From Xylocopa sonorina (taxonomy: Eukaryota > Arthropoda > Insecta > Hymenoptera > Apidae): 64,000 nucleotides of DNA. The notes under the pieces are model-generated. The model saw only the letters and a list, made by a program, of their open reading frames with translations, made no database searches and was not told the DNA's origin. The translations under genes and the position numbers were made by a program. This document shows, one piece after another, positions 10,060 to 20,052 of the stretch. Each line of letters opens with the position of its first letter. Positions within the stretch are counted from its first letter, which is position 1. The DNA lies in the NCBI RefSeq assembly GCF_050948175.1, contig NW_027490217.1:186001-250000 (forward strand). The letters run 5' to 3'.

Positions 10060-11460
10060 TTAATTGACCATTAATTTCACTAATTTTATTGCTTTTCGTA
10101 GATCACCGCTAATTTTCAACTTTCCTATTACGGCTTTGTCGATGCAAATTTTAATTCTCCGAAAAATATATAATACTATGTTATAAGTAAAATTATTTTG
10201 CATTTCTAATTGATTGAACGTAAAAAATATATTTTTTTCATGAGAAAGCATTGCGAGAAAATTTTGAAAATCCATTGTTAATGTTGTACCTAGTGGTTGA
10301 CTAGGTTTTCCTCTCCCTGCCGCACATTTCCACCATTTTTAAGATCCAAGAATCGTGTAGCTGCTTCGTCACTATTAATGTTTACGAAATTTACATATTG
10401 TTAATTTCTGCAAAAGTGATATTAATTAAATCTTTAATTATGTTTGTTCGGGCAATTAATCAGACTGATCTATGATGTGCTGTAATGTACGAGATCTAAT
10501 AAATTTTTTTTAACATATAATTTTTTAACAATATAATATTTGAGCTTACAGTCTTGTTAACGAACTCGCTGTTTAAATTAGTTTGGATGACAATTAATAT
10601 TTGCATGATCTTTTCCTCTGATTTATCTGTATAATTTGTTCGTTCTTTTCAATTGTCTTATTTAATAATCCAAATATATATCGGAAGGTATCAGGCAACA
10701 ATTTATCTTATCAATAATATTTATATTCTGCAAAATAAATTGATTTGTTTACTAAAATATAAATTATACATTCATGTATTAATTCTAAACCTTCAGTTAA
10801 TTATTCACACCTGGATTATACGCATAATGGGTAAAATCAGACATTCCTTCAGCTTTTTAATATTGCCTCATCGATTAAAGACTGATTAGTAATAAATTTA
10901 CTGTCTTTGTAAAATAAAAGCGTACATTGCATCACCCATTATTTCCAGCTTCCCACTATAATTTTGTGATTCTGAACCAACAAACATCTCTATCGCAGCC
11001 ATATGTATACCTGAAACAACGCGTGCGTAAGGCAATCTCAAAATGAGAGAATTATTTTTCTTAACAATGAAATTAGAAATATATATAATTTACTGCTGTC
11101 TTTGACAAGACTGCATTCACAGCAATACCATAATTTTCATATTCATCGGCCCTTTCAAGAGCACACATTAACATTCTAAACTTGGATATTATATAATCGA
11201 CACAAGTTTGAAACCATATTCGTTTAAGTTTTATAATTAGTGGTGGACTGATATTTATTATATGAGGATTTGCACCTTTCTTTAAATATGGTAAGCATAC
11301 CTTGGACCTGAAAATAAGTATTGTGCCATATTAGTGAATTTTATTTCTACAACTAAAACCTGTTCCTCTAGAATTGATATTATTCACAAGATTATAATTT
11401 TTCATACCTATGCATTCCATGCCTGGTTAAAGTAACAGGGCTAGCATTATTAACACTTTC
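10060..11460 (-). pseudogene. HSDL2: HSDL2-like pseudogene (SDR plus SCP2 domains), multi-exon, 5'-truncated
   Basis: Decayed copy of hydroxysteroid dehydrogenase-like protein 2, a peroxisomal/mitochondrial SDR protein with a C-terminal SCP2 lipid-binding domain. On the minus strand, in order: VNNASPVTLT and, after a frameshift, YNLVNNINSRGTG (about 11456-11359), matching the family's NNAS and NTRGT region. An exon follows at 11307-11094 with SKVCLPYLKKGANPHIINIS, then PLIIKLKRIW and IAVNAVLSKTA, ending at a GTAAAT donor. The exon from 11010 has IHMAAIEMFVGSES, then after frameshifts DSKFITNQSLIDEAIL and EGMSDFTHYAYNPGV (to about 10800). The SCP2 part at about 10370-10063 has TRFLDLKNGGNVRQGE, TTLTMDFQNFLAML and IGKLKISGDLRKAIKLVKLM. 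Introns are kept, so it arose by DNA duplication, not retroposition. The N-terminal nucleotide-binding part was not found. Frameshifts and stops make it non-functional. Confidence 0.85.
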
Positions 11461-12010
11461 AGGACTGAGTTGTGTGGCAAATGGTTTTGTGAGAACCCAT
11501 ATGTGGCGTTCGTTATTGTGTGGATTAGTCGTTGGCCACAATATTTTCTTCTAATTAACTTTCACGTTGGATGGCTTTTATACAACAATTTTATTTAACA
11601 ACAACAAGTCTTTACAATTAAGGTAAACTGAAGTAGAAGCTAAGAAATACAAATCTAGATTTGGCAAAGGCAAATTGTGATGTGTACTCTTTGATGGCGA
11701 AGAAATAAGTGAATAATTAATTTGAAAAGCGTAGAAATTTGAAAGACGTCGCAAACGAGAGTCTTTTTTTTATAGATGGCGTGCATTAATTTTGAAACAA
11801 TTTCCTAACGAAAATGTACCCTCCGAGGAGCGGAAGTAGATGGCTGTGAATGTGTCTGCTTAGATGCGGAAGTCGGTAACGTCGGTAACGCCACAATTGT
11901 CAGGCCGGTGGAGCCATCTCTGTGAAAATTGCTCAACCTGTTCGCAATTCTGTTTCAGCATTGTTTGAAGAGATGGCGAAACAAGTCAATATATGCCTAC
12001 GGATGGATGT
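11461..12010. other. Intergenic, nothing recognised
   Basis: No coding frame, satellite or transposon end that I can support. The expected upstream HSDL2 exons (glycine-rich Rossmann motif) are not visible here. Confidence 0.5.
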
Positions 12011-12360
12011 TCCCATTAAGAATAACTTATAAGTTACCGATGGATGGTGCTGTTGGCGTTCGGTTACTCACATCCGACCGACGGCTGGTGCTACTTGTGC
12101 TTAATAATCTATAAATTATCGACGACTGATGTGACCATCAACCGATAAAGCATGTTTTCATATACAGCTGGTGCAACCAATAGTAGGTAATTCAAAATTT
12201 ATCAACAACTGGTGTTGCCTGCGGTCCGTAACTCACGATATAACGACAGTAGGTAATCCCCGCGGTAGATAACTTATGATATAATAACGGCTAGTATTGC
12301 GAATAGTCTGGAATTCAAGACCTATCAACGGATGGCATTGCCAGCGATCGGTAATACATC
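12011..12360. repeat. Degenerate minisatellite of about 50-60 bp units
   Basis: Loose recurrence of a unit of the form AACTTATAA(A/G)TTA(C/T)C, then GA(C/T)GGATGGTG, then TTG(C/G)C(A/G)(G/T)CG followed by CGGTAA(C/T). I count about six units with indels. No coding potential is seen. Confidence 0.5.
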
Positions 12361-12544
12361 TCTCATGTGGCTTAATTTAATCTAACATCCTCTAAACTTA
12401 ATTTAAACCTAGCTAACCTCAGTTACACATAATCTGACTTAACCTGCCTTCACTCAATTCTAACCCAATCTAACACAATGTAACATTACCTTTCTTAAAC
12501 ATTAAGAAATCAAAAGTACGCTTTCTTAAATCTAACACAACATA
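12361..12544. repeat. TAACC/CTAAC-rich low-complexity stretch
   Basis: Repeated short words CTAACC, TAACCT, CTAACA and ACTTAA occur without strict periodicity. The insect telomere unit is TTAGG (CCTAA on the other strand); this is at best a very degraded relative and may simply be low-complexity sequence. Confidence 0.35.
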
Positions 12545-13851
12545 ATATTATGATCGACGGGTTCAAACAGAGTGGGGCCGCATTGAATACAGTAGCGCCT
12601 TCGGTTAAATGAAAACGAACAGTCGGAGAAGAATAAAACATTACTAACAAATCGTATGGAAATCAGATATTTCGACGCGTGTCCAATATACATCTAACTA
12701 AACCGTAATTCGAAGAATACAGAGGATAAGTGGAAATATTCTCCAATATGCGACATATACAAATCAGCGGATGCAAGGGAGAACACTCGATCTCGGAGTA
12801 GCGAGACCGGGGCGCCATCATGAAGTAATCGTATAACGCTGGTTCCGGGACGGCGCAGGGAGGAAATGTGGAGGATAGAAAGCATAAAATAACAACAACA
12901 TAACTAAAGAGGAAGAAAAAGAAAATCTGTGGAAACATTGCATTTATTAAGGGGAAATCCTACAAATATCAAACAACTGATTATATACCATACCGTCAAG
13001 CAAGGTACAACGAAATAGACCATATCGTGAGATAAAATAACAAAATCGAGAAACTTAAAAAGAAAATAATACTTCAGACTGAACGAATCACTGATTCTGG
13101 CAAGCTTAATGGAAACCACGACTACGAATCGGTTATAGTATAAGATAGATGCTGGTCGCGGTTTAAGTGGACCGGGGGGTCCCTCGCCCGCATCAGGGCA
13201 GGAAGTAGGATGCTGGAGGCGTATATAAAGAAGAAGAAGAAAGCCTCGGGTAGCACAGACATAAAAAGAGAAGCATTAGGAGCCGAAGTAAGGGAACCAA
13301 AAAGAAAGATCAGGATAATGGAGAAGCTACCGATGAGAATAACGTCCTCACTTTCACATAGAAGAATAGGCAGTCACACATCAGACATAATGATAGATAT
13401 TATGGGCGAGGATACGACGAAGTTAATGACATATTAGAAATCATTAATGGGAAACATCAGGCATATAAAAAAAACTGAGATCAAACACATGATGGAACTA
13501 GTTGCGGACGGTACAAAGAAAAATGAAACAATTAAAGAAGCAGTAAGCATTCGAGGACAAACAATGGGATGAGGAAAAGCAGAAGAAACGACAGAAATAG
13601 GAAAAGATGACGCAAGAAAATCGAGAGCGGGAGATATAATCCTGGAATTTAACAAGAAAACAGGTATAGAGAACAAAATAAAAGAGATAAAAGGAACTCA
13701 GGAAAAAGAATTCGAAGAATCGCATACGAGTGCGAGTATAATGCTCCAACTAAGGGACATATACTCGTTAGGTGACTAGAGAAGAAATGAAGGAGTACAT
13801 AAAACGAAGACTGAAAATAATTGAAAGAATGGTCAAGTTGTTAAAACAGAT

Positions 13852-14196
13852 GTGGAGAGGAACCGAGTCGCGTTAGTCGAATTTGGACAGAAATACAGTA
13901 AAGAGCTGGAGAAGGTCCAACGACTCAGAATAGCATTAACACCTTGTCTCTGCAAAGTGCTACCGAGAATAGAGAGATGCTTCAAATGTCATAAACTGGG
14001 ACATATCGGCAGATATTGCGAAGAAGTGAAAGATAATAAGGGAATCTGCAGAAGATGCGGATCTAAGATTTATACGATGATCGGTTGCATCGCGAATAAA
14101 CCGAAGTGTATCATGTGCAGCAAGGCAGGAAAAAGGAATCCGTACATTAGACACGTTACCGGACTTTTAATGGTCCGGCCTACAGAAAGGCGTTGA
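13852..14196 (+). pseudogene. LINE ORF1 nucleic-acid-binding domain with CCHC zinc knuckles
   Basis: A 114-residue open stretch of the Gag-like ORF1 protein that coats LINE RNA. Knuckle 1 is C43-x2-C46-x4-H51-x4-C56 (CFKCHKLGHIGRYC). Knuckle 2 keeps C66, C69 and C79 but has Y74 in place of His. Knuckle 3 keeps C86 and C89 (CIMC). The array of three knuckles at the ORF1 C-terminus is typical of R1/I/Jockey-group elements. Upstream ORF1 (from 13210) is in other frames, so the protein is broken. Confidence 0.8.
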
Positions 14197-14235
14197 TAGA
14201 AAAGAACGGGAAACGAATATGGAATTGAAAGTCCT

Positions 14236-14843
14236 ACAAATCTATCTGAACCTATTCCGAATCTCGTAAAATATCATGTAGCAAATGCGAATGATTCAAG
14301 AGACAGACGTGGTAATAATATCGGAAGCATACAAGTTGGAAGAATACTGACTGCAAAAGGAGAACCGTGACGCTGCGACATGGATAATCGGTATTAATCG
14401 AAAATGTTTCACATATGGCACCACATATTCCTCGACCGGAATCGTTCATGCAATGGTCGAAGGAACAAAAGCTATAAGCTGCTACTTCTCACTGAACAGG
14501 AACGGAAAGAAATCGAAGAATATATAAATCAAGCTGGGGTTAACATAGAAAAGGGAGAGAAAGCAAACAGAATACTAATCGCGGGTGACCTAAACGAAAA
14601 ATCAGTAATCTTGAGTAGTAAGGAGAACAACCATAGAGAGGAAAAGATCATCAAAATGGCTCCAAGAAACGATCTAATCGCGACCAATCCGAAAGAAGAC
14701 TATACATACTTTAAGAACCGAAACAAATAAGAAATAGACATAATGTTGACAGGAAGTTGCATATACGCTAAGCTGAGTACAGCAGAAGTGTTTCAGATAT
14801 TTTTAGCGTCGGACCATGAATACGTACTACATACCTTCTAAAG
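14236..14843 (+). pseudogene. LINE ORF2 endonuclease (APE/EEP) domain remnant
   Basis: Target-cleaving domain of a non-LTR retrotransposon. The reading begins QIYLNLFRIS, followed by DVVIISEAYKLEE, then TWIIGINRKCFTYG and GIVHAMVEGTKAISCYFSLN. A frameshift near 14490-14510 leads to EIEEYINQAG, ILIAGDLNEKS (the catalytic GDxN motif, near 14585), FKNRNK, a stop, EIDIMLTG and LASDHEYVLH with the catalytic SDH. The order and spacing match the EEP domain of R1-like ORF2. At least two stops and one frameshift inactivate it. Confidence 0.8.
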
Positions 14844-14930
14844 TACGAATTACAGGAATAACAAAGAGGGATTTGCATACCTAGATGGAAAGAAAGCGAA
14901 CTGTGACGATGCAAATAAATGATCGACTTA

Positions 14931-15618
14931 TATAATATATAGATATTTATTTTTATTTAGAGGGGATGGTCTATTTTTAAGTAACTAAAATATATTATAA
15001 GTGTAATTATATAAACCAATTTCAAATATTTAATTAAAACATCATGAAATAATATGAAATTAGATAAGATTTTAAATGTAATGGAGTATCTTAAGGAGAT
15101 ATTGTATTTAGAATTAACTAATATATCCAGCGAATGGGCGATTAACGGATCGTTGCGAGGAGCATGCGGTGCAGCGAGTGGGGACTCGCGTCTCATGGTG
15201 GTACCAGCGGCGCGTCTTTCGTGTTTAACTTATGAAATATTATAATGATGTAAGTATAGCATGAACTTACAATTACGCGTGTGTTGTTCGTGTCTTGGAT
15301 TCTTAATGTGTATAACTTGGTTTTATGGATTCTTATATGCAGCAGTACATTAGTCCGGATATAGTATATATATGTATGTAAGGATCTTAAAAGTAGAATA
15401 CAGGTTCTGGTAAAGTCGGATCCCTGAATTGGAAGAATCCCCATTGCGGTGATGGGCTGAAACTGCGCACTTTAGCAGGACGAAATCACTGGTGCGAGGT
15501 AGACAAGGGTATTCGTCTTTGGTCCGAACGAGGCAGATATACTCGACAGTGGGAGCCAGACAGTAGTGCTCGCCGGTGGGACTGAAACAGCGATGCCTGG
15601 TGTCATTTACTGTTAATC
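14931..15618. other. Intergenic, nothing recognised
   Basis: AT-rich to about 15440, then more balanced. Short open frames on both strands show no family resemblance. Confidence 0.5.
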
Positions 15619-16340
15619 CTATACCATAATCCTATACCTCACCCGAGCGGGCATATGCCAATAGGTTTGCCCTCTACGAACTAGTTCTTCTATGTCACTG
15701 AAAGGGGCGATGGAAAAATCCAGATGTACCGCGGCGCCTATCCAGCGGGTCAGTCCTTTAGCTACTCCGTCGGGGGGGACGAATTCCAACCGCCGGAGTA
15801 CCCACGGAGAACCTCGGGGAGGCGAACTCAATACGTGTACGCGAACACGCTCACTCTATCCCTTTTTGAATTAGGATGGATTAGTTTGGTCAAATTTTTG
15901 ATGTTCCAGACTACCAGCCTCAGTCTTATTCAATTTTGCTCTACGAAAGTGTCTCAGACTAGCTTGGGCAAATTAATAATGCACCAAACCTCCGAGTCCC
16001 AGTTTAATTCGATAGCCCCGTTCCAGAGCCCCGTTAGCCATCGGGCAAGCCTGACGCCTACGTTCCAGCACGAGGAGGTTGGGATGGGTACTTTCTGGAC
16101 ACCCAGGTTCTGGAACGCATGTCTGGTGTGAACGAGCCATGTACACCGGTCGGTTCGAGTGACATAGCGGTACTTGGTGCGTGTAAGCGCGTGCAGGTGT
16201 GCGCGCGCGAACGCTGCCGGTTGCCGGTGCTGTAGGCGAGCGCGGCAGATTGCCTGAGTCCAGGGGTTGATGATCGAAGTGCGAGAAGGCTCATGTGTGG
16301 AATGGGTGGCAGGCGCTACGCACGACGTTACTTGAATTTG
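15619..16340 (-). other. GC-richer island with an unrecognised open frame
   Basis: Base composition rises sharply compared with the surroundings. The minus strand at 15831-15619 is open for 70 codons and ends in a stop, with GLTRWIGAAVHLDFSIAPFS and YWHMPARVRYRIMV. It reads like protein, perhaps part of a transposon, but I cannot assign it. 15870-16090 holds a loose two-copy repeat (TTCCAGACTACCAGCCTCAG and relatives). CpG is frequent at 16190-16260. Confidence 0.35.
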
Positions 16341-16560
16341 TTGCATGAATTTGTAGAACTCACATTCCTTTCAAGAGCAGAAGCAGATAAGCAGAATGCA
16401 ATGCAGAGAACATTACAAATAACTTACATTGAAACGTTAAAATGAGATGGGCTATCGGGTTGTATGAAGCATTAGAACTCTCATGCATTGGCACGTAGAC
16501 ACTATAAAGCGCCATTACATTGCATGCAACCGTAGGATTCATAGAATTCGTAAGTATGGA
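16341..16560 (+). repeat. Satellite, orientation A
   Basis: One diverged monomer and part of a second: CACATTCCTTTCAAGAGCAGAAGCAGATAAG-like text, GAAACGTTAAAATGAGATG, GCATTAGAACTCTCATG. Confidence 0.8.
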
Positions 16561-17375
16561 AGAAATAGAGTTCTAACGTTTCATGTATCGCAATGACACA
16601 TTTTATTCCAACGTTTCAAAGCAAGTAAGATTGCAATGTCCAATGCAATGCAATATGCTCGTCTGCTAGTCCTCTTCAGAAGAATCAGATTAGGAATAAC
16701 GAACGCGTCATAGATCGCGATAGTGCATTTTATTTCGACGTTTCAAAGTAGGTGAGTTGTAACGTATTTTGCAATAAATTATGTTTATCTGCTTCTACAA
16801 TTCAAAACAATGTGTTCTAGTATTTCATTCAGCGCAATGTCTCATCTCATTCCAATGTTACATGCTCAGATGTAATATTCTGTGCAACGCATTATGTTTA
16901 TCTGCATCTACACTTCAAAAGAATGTGAAACCTGGACCACCTTGCAAGGGGATAGCGTTTTTAGATGTTTTCGTGTCGATGCGATAGATTTCTAATACCC
17001 TAACCTTCTAAACATAGCATTATGCTCTTCTGCTTCTATACTTGCAAAGAATGTGAATTCTACGGTTCAATGCAAAATGATGACGCTTCACATTGTTTTC
17101 GTGTCAATACAGTAGATGCCCAATGCTCTAACGTTCACAGTAAGCAAGCTGAAATCTTCTATGCATAACATTATACTTATCTTGTTCTACGTTTTAAAGA
17201 GTGTGTATTCTACAGGTCCGTGCAAAGGGAAGGTGCTTCATAGCGTCTGCGTTTCATAGTGGTAGGGTTCAAATGGTTGATGCAATGCGATGGCGCATCT
17301 CATTCCATTGTTTCAAGACAAGCAAGTTGTTATTTTCTATGTATAGCATTATGCTTATCTGCTTGTACACTTTAA
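16561..17375 (-). repeat. Satellite, orientation B
   Basis: Four to five diverged monomers in orientation B (CTGCTTCTACACTTCAAAAG, GGGATAGCGTTTTTAGATG, CATTTCATTC). The tract stops abruptly at TTTAAA (17371-17376), next to the piggyBac region; TTAA is the piggyBac target. Confidence 0.8.
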
Positions 17376-17524
17376 ACACCCACTGGCCAGGAAGCCTGTG
17401 ACAGAGAACAAACTGAACATTATTAATGGAGTCCTGCTTATACTGATTGTAGCGCCCCTACCTGAAATTAGATTATGTTGGTCTCAAAAGGAAATGTATA
17501 CAAACAATTGAAAAAAAAAACGCG
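17376..17524. other. Short non-satellite sequence left of the piggyBac fragments
   Basis: Not satellite and not recognisably coding. It probably belongs to one of the piggyBac elements, but I see no clear terminal inverted repeat at the left edge. Confidence 0.35.
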
Positions 17525-17740
17525 ATGAAGCGCGATCGGTTTATATCGATACTTAGATATTTTCATTTCACCATTATTTCTACGGCTAGGATTGAGGATC
17601 TTTTGTATATACTTAGAATTATTGTTAACGCAATTGTCTACACTTTCGAAAATAATGTTAACACGTTGAGTGCTACGCCAATTTTTGCTATATCTCTCGC
17701 TCAGGCGGCAGCGCGTGAGCACTTGATGGCGAACGCTTGA
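17525..17740 (+). pseudogene. Fragment of a second piggyBac-family transposase
   Basis: The open stretch begins MKRDRFISILRYFHF and continues ARIEDLLYILRIIVNAIVYT. This is the M(S/K)RDRF-x3-LR-x2-HF and (L/Y)K(I/L)RP(I/V)(I/V)(D/N) region found in piggyBac (DDE_Tnp_1_7) transposases just before the catalytic core. The larger pseudogene to the right carries its own SRDRFKILLRMLHF at about 18490-18530, so this is a different copy and, from its wording, a different lineage. Resemblance ends by about residue 45. Confidence 0.55.
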
Positions 17741-17997
17741 CTGATGGGTATAAACATACAATAACTTTGATACCTGTATTCGTTTCGTTTGGACTGTCGG
17801 AATGATACAAGCAATGCATTTGTATATAATGTATAAGCATAAGATAATGGGATTGGGAATGCCAGAGAGGCGAAGGAGCAAATACAAGGTGAGAGTCATT
17901 CTGAAAAAGCCACGGGAGTATAAAGACCTATTGCAGCAGAGAGAATTCAGTTTTATAGTGAACATTTTGAAAAAGTTTTGGTATCGATCAAATAAAA

Positions 17998-19562
17998 ATG
18001 TTGAGAGGACGAACAGATAGTGACACGTCGAGTGAGCCATTTGTACCACGCAAATGTCGGCGTGTAATACAACTACCATCTTCAGATAGTGACAATTCAT
18101 CTAGTAGTTCACTCAGGAATACTGAAACAAGTGATCCAAATGATTGGTTTGATCCGCGAGACAACCAGCCAAACATTATAAATTCCTCAAGTCTCCATAG
18201 TGCTAAACTCGCTCATGAAGAAATGCAAAATTGGTGCACAATGGAAGATTTTTACGGCCTTTATGTGACAGATAAAGTATTTTAACATATAAGCCAACAA
18301 ACGGATATTTATGCGACACAAAGAACAATCGCTTCCAAACGTGTTGAAAAGTAGGTGCCAACAGATAAGGACGAAATAAAGAGGTTTTTTGGAGTGGTTT
18401 TGTGGATGGGATTGGTAAAGCTTCCATCTTTGTATCTGTATTGGTCTAAGGATCCATTGTTTATTCAGACATTCCCGCGGAAAATTATGAGTAGAGACAG
18501 ATTTAAAATTCTGTTGAGAATGTTGCATTTTTAATAAACGTGAATTTTTAATACAAGAATTAAATATAAATTTTAAAAAATATTATGATCCCGTTGAAAT
18601 GTTATGCATCGACGAGATGGTAATACCATTCCGTGGACGGATCATAGTTAGACAGTACATGAAACAAAAAAAGCATAGATATGCAATAAAATACTTAAAT
18701 TGTGCTGTGATAATCATTACACATATAATCTTTGCATTTACATCGGCAAATCATTGGATAAAAAAATACAACAAATGTTGTCATGAATTTATGTGAAAAT
18801 GTGTTTCACGAAGGCCATACTTTATACACAGATAATTATTATAGGAGTGTGGATTTAGTAACCAAAATTATAACAAAAAATACGCATTTGGTTGGTACTC
18901 TTCGACCAAATCGAAGAGGCAATCCAAGTAAAGTTGTGACAGCCAAACTGCGACGCGGAGAAGTCATTGCCCAAGAGAACAGTAAAGGGATTACAATCAT
19001 GAAATGGAAACACAAGAGGGATGTTTTAGTTCTTTCGATCAAGCATTCTGACGAAATGAAATCCATAATAACAAGAACAGGCGTATCCTGCAAACCAAAA
19101 ATTATTATTGATCATAATAAAGGTAAAACAGCGATTGTTCTGTCTGATCAAATGGGTGCTTACAGCAGTCCACTTAGAAGGTCTCTAAAATGGTATAGAA
19201 AACTGGCATTCGACCTTCTTTTGAATATTGTCGTCGTGAATGCGTTACGTATGTCCCAAAATGTAACAGGAAGAAAGATGTCAATTATAACATTCCAAAA
19301 ACAATTGGTAAATACTCTCACACGACATTCACATGACAAAACCTCAATTAGGGCCGATACAAGTAGACGAATTCACAAATTTCATAAGAAGGAAGGAAAG
19401 GAGCATGAAGTACGAAAATATTGTGTTGAATGTTACAGCACAAACACAAAAATGTTCGGACGCCAGTTAGCGAGGAAAATGACAAAGGAAGTTACTACAT
19501 ACTGTAAAATGTACAAATCGCAGTCACATCATTGTTTAAAATGTTTTAATAAACTTCATTAA
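17998..19562 (+). pseudogene. piggyBac-family transposase, decayed (DDE_Tnp_1_7)
   Basis: DDD cut-and-paste transposase that inserts at TTAA. The N-terminus at 17998 is acidic and serine-rich (SSDSDNSSSSS). EDFYGLYVTDKVF is followed by a TAA at 18283, then in the same frame a TAG near 18349, RFFGVVLWMGLVKLP and MSRDRFKILLRMLHF, then a TAA near 18532. A short broken stretch follows. LCIDEMVIPFRGR (first catalytic Asp) resumes near 18598. A frameshift near 18783 leads to the last 259 codons: GHTLYTDNYY (second Asp), LVGTLRPNRRGNP, VLSDQMGAYSSPLRRSLKWY (third Asp in SDQM) and a C-terminal Cys-rich zinc finger, CVECY ... TTYCKMY ... HHCLKCF. Length and order fit the family. All three catalytic Asp codons survive but stops and shifts inactivate it. 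Confidence 0.92.
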
Positions 19563-19597
19563 ATATTAGTATAAATTTGTTAATTGTCATTAATAAT

Positions 19598-20052
19598 TTA
19601 ACCCTTTACAATGCCAGTCTGATGCACCGATGTCGACCAAACAAGAAGTTCGCTGTCAGTCCCTAGAATCCACGTTATCCAAACGAAAAGTCGATTGTCA
19701 GTCCCTGGGGACTGACGCCGCTTGAACGGAAAGTTCACTGTTAGTTCCTTCTGTTGTAACTGATGTAAGGGCCAACCGGAACTCTACCCAACATGATTTC
19801 AAAAATTAAATAATTAAGTTAGGTTTATAATATTGGTTTGTTATGTTTTAAATATAGAATGTCTGTTTATTATGCTGAGAATTGAAAAATAAACCTATTT
19901 TGTACTATCTACTTTGTGAAATATAAGTTCGACCCATCGTGATGCACGCCGGCCCACGAAATAGACGCGTGTGACCCTCCGGAGATGCACACTGCCTCAC
20001 AGAACAGACACGTGTGACTCACATGTGATGCACGCCGGCGTCAACCTGTTAA
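19598..20052. mobile_element. TTAA-flanked segment with imperfect inverted ends (piggyBac 3' end or MITE)
   Basis: Starts TTAACCCTTTACAATGCC and ends CGGCGTCAACCTGTTAA. The reverse of the right end (TTAACAGGTTGACGCC) roughly mirrors the left. Near the right end GATGCACGCCGGC occurs twice, and GACGCGTGTGAC and GACACGTGTGAC form a further direct repeat, like subterminal repeats. AATAAA lies at about 19889. It follows the transposase stop by 36 bp, so it may be the 3' end of that element rather than a separate MITE. Satellite resumes right after the right TTAA. Confidence 0.5.

Larger units (their letters stand above)
12545..14930 (+). mobile_element. R1-type non-LTR retrotransposon (LINE), decayed and lacking the RT domain
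   Basis: In order on the plus strand: a 5' region shared with 36513-37035, a lysine/arginine-rich ORF1 start at 13210, ORF1 zinc knuckles at 13975-14130 and an apurinic-endonuclease-like ORF2 domain at about 14236-14843. A further piece at about 14850-14925 resembles the sequence just after the endonuclease. No reverse transcriptase follows, since the element stops near 14930 against AT-rich DNA. Several frameshifts and stops break both ORFs. The clade call (R1-like) rests on the three knuckles and endonuclease wording. The 5' limit is uncertain; 12711 is the first base proven by the second copy. Confidence 0.8.

Noticed and set aside
12663..12938. 91-codon minus-strand open frame, and the similar 36432-36740 frame
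   Set aside because: Antisense to the LINE 5' region. The second one is a chimera across a duplication breakpoint. Similarity between them reflects the duplicated DNA, not coding constraint.
15954..16346. 130-codon minus-strand open frame
   Set aside because: It covers a loose repeat and the GC-rich island, has no recognisable domain, and its N-terminal part lies at the satellite edge.
17468..18100. 210-codon minus-strand open frame
   Set aside because: It lies antisense to the piggyBac region, matches nothing I know, and overlaps recognisable transposase sequence on the plus strand.
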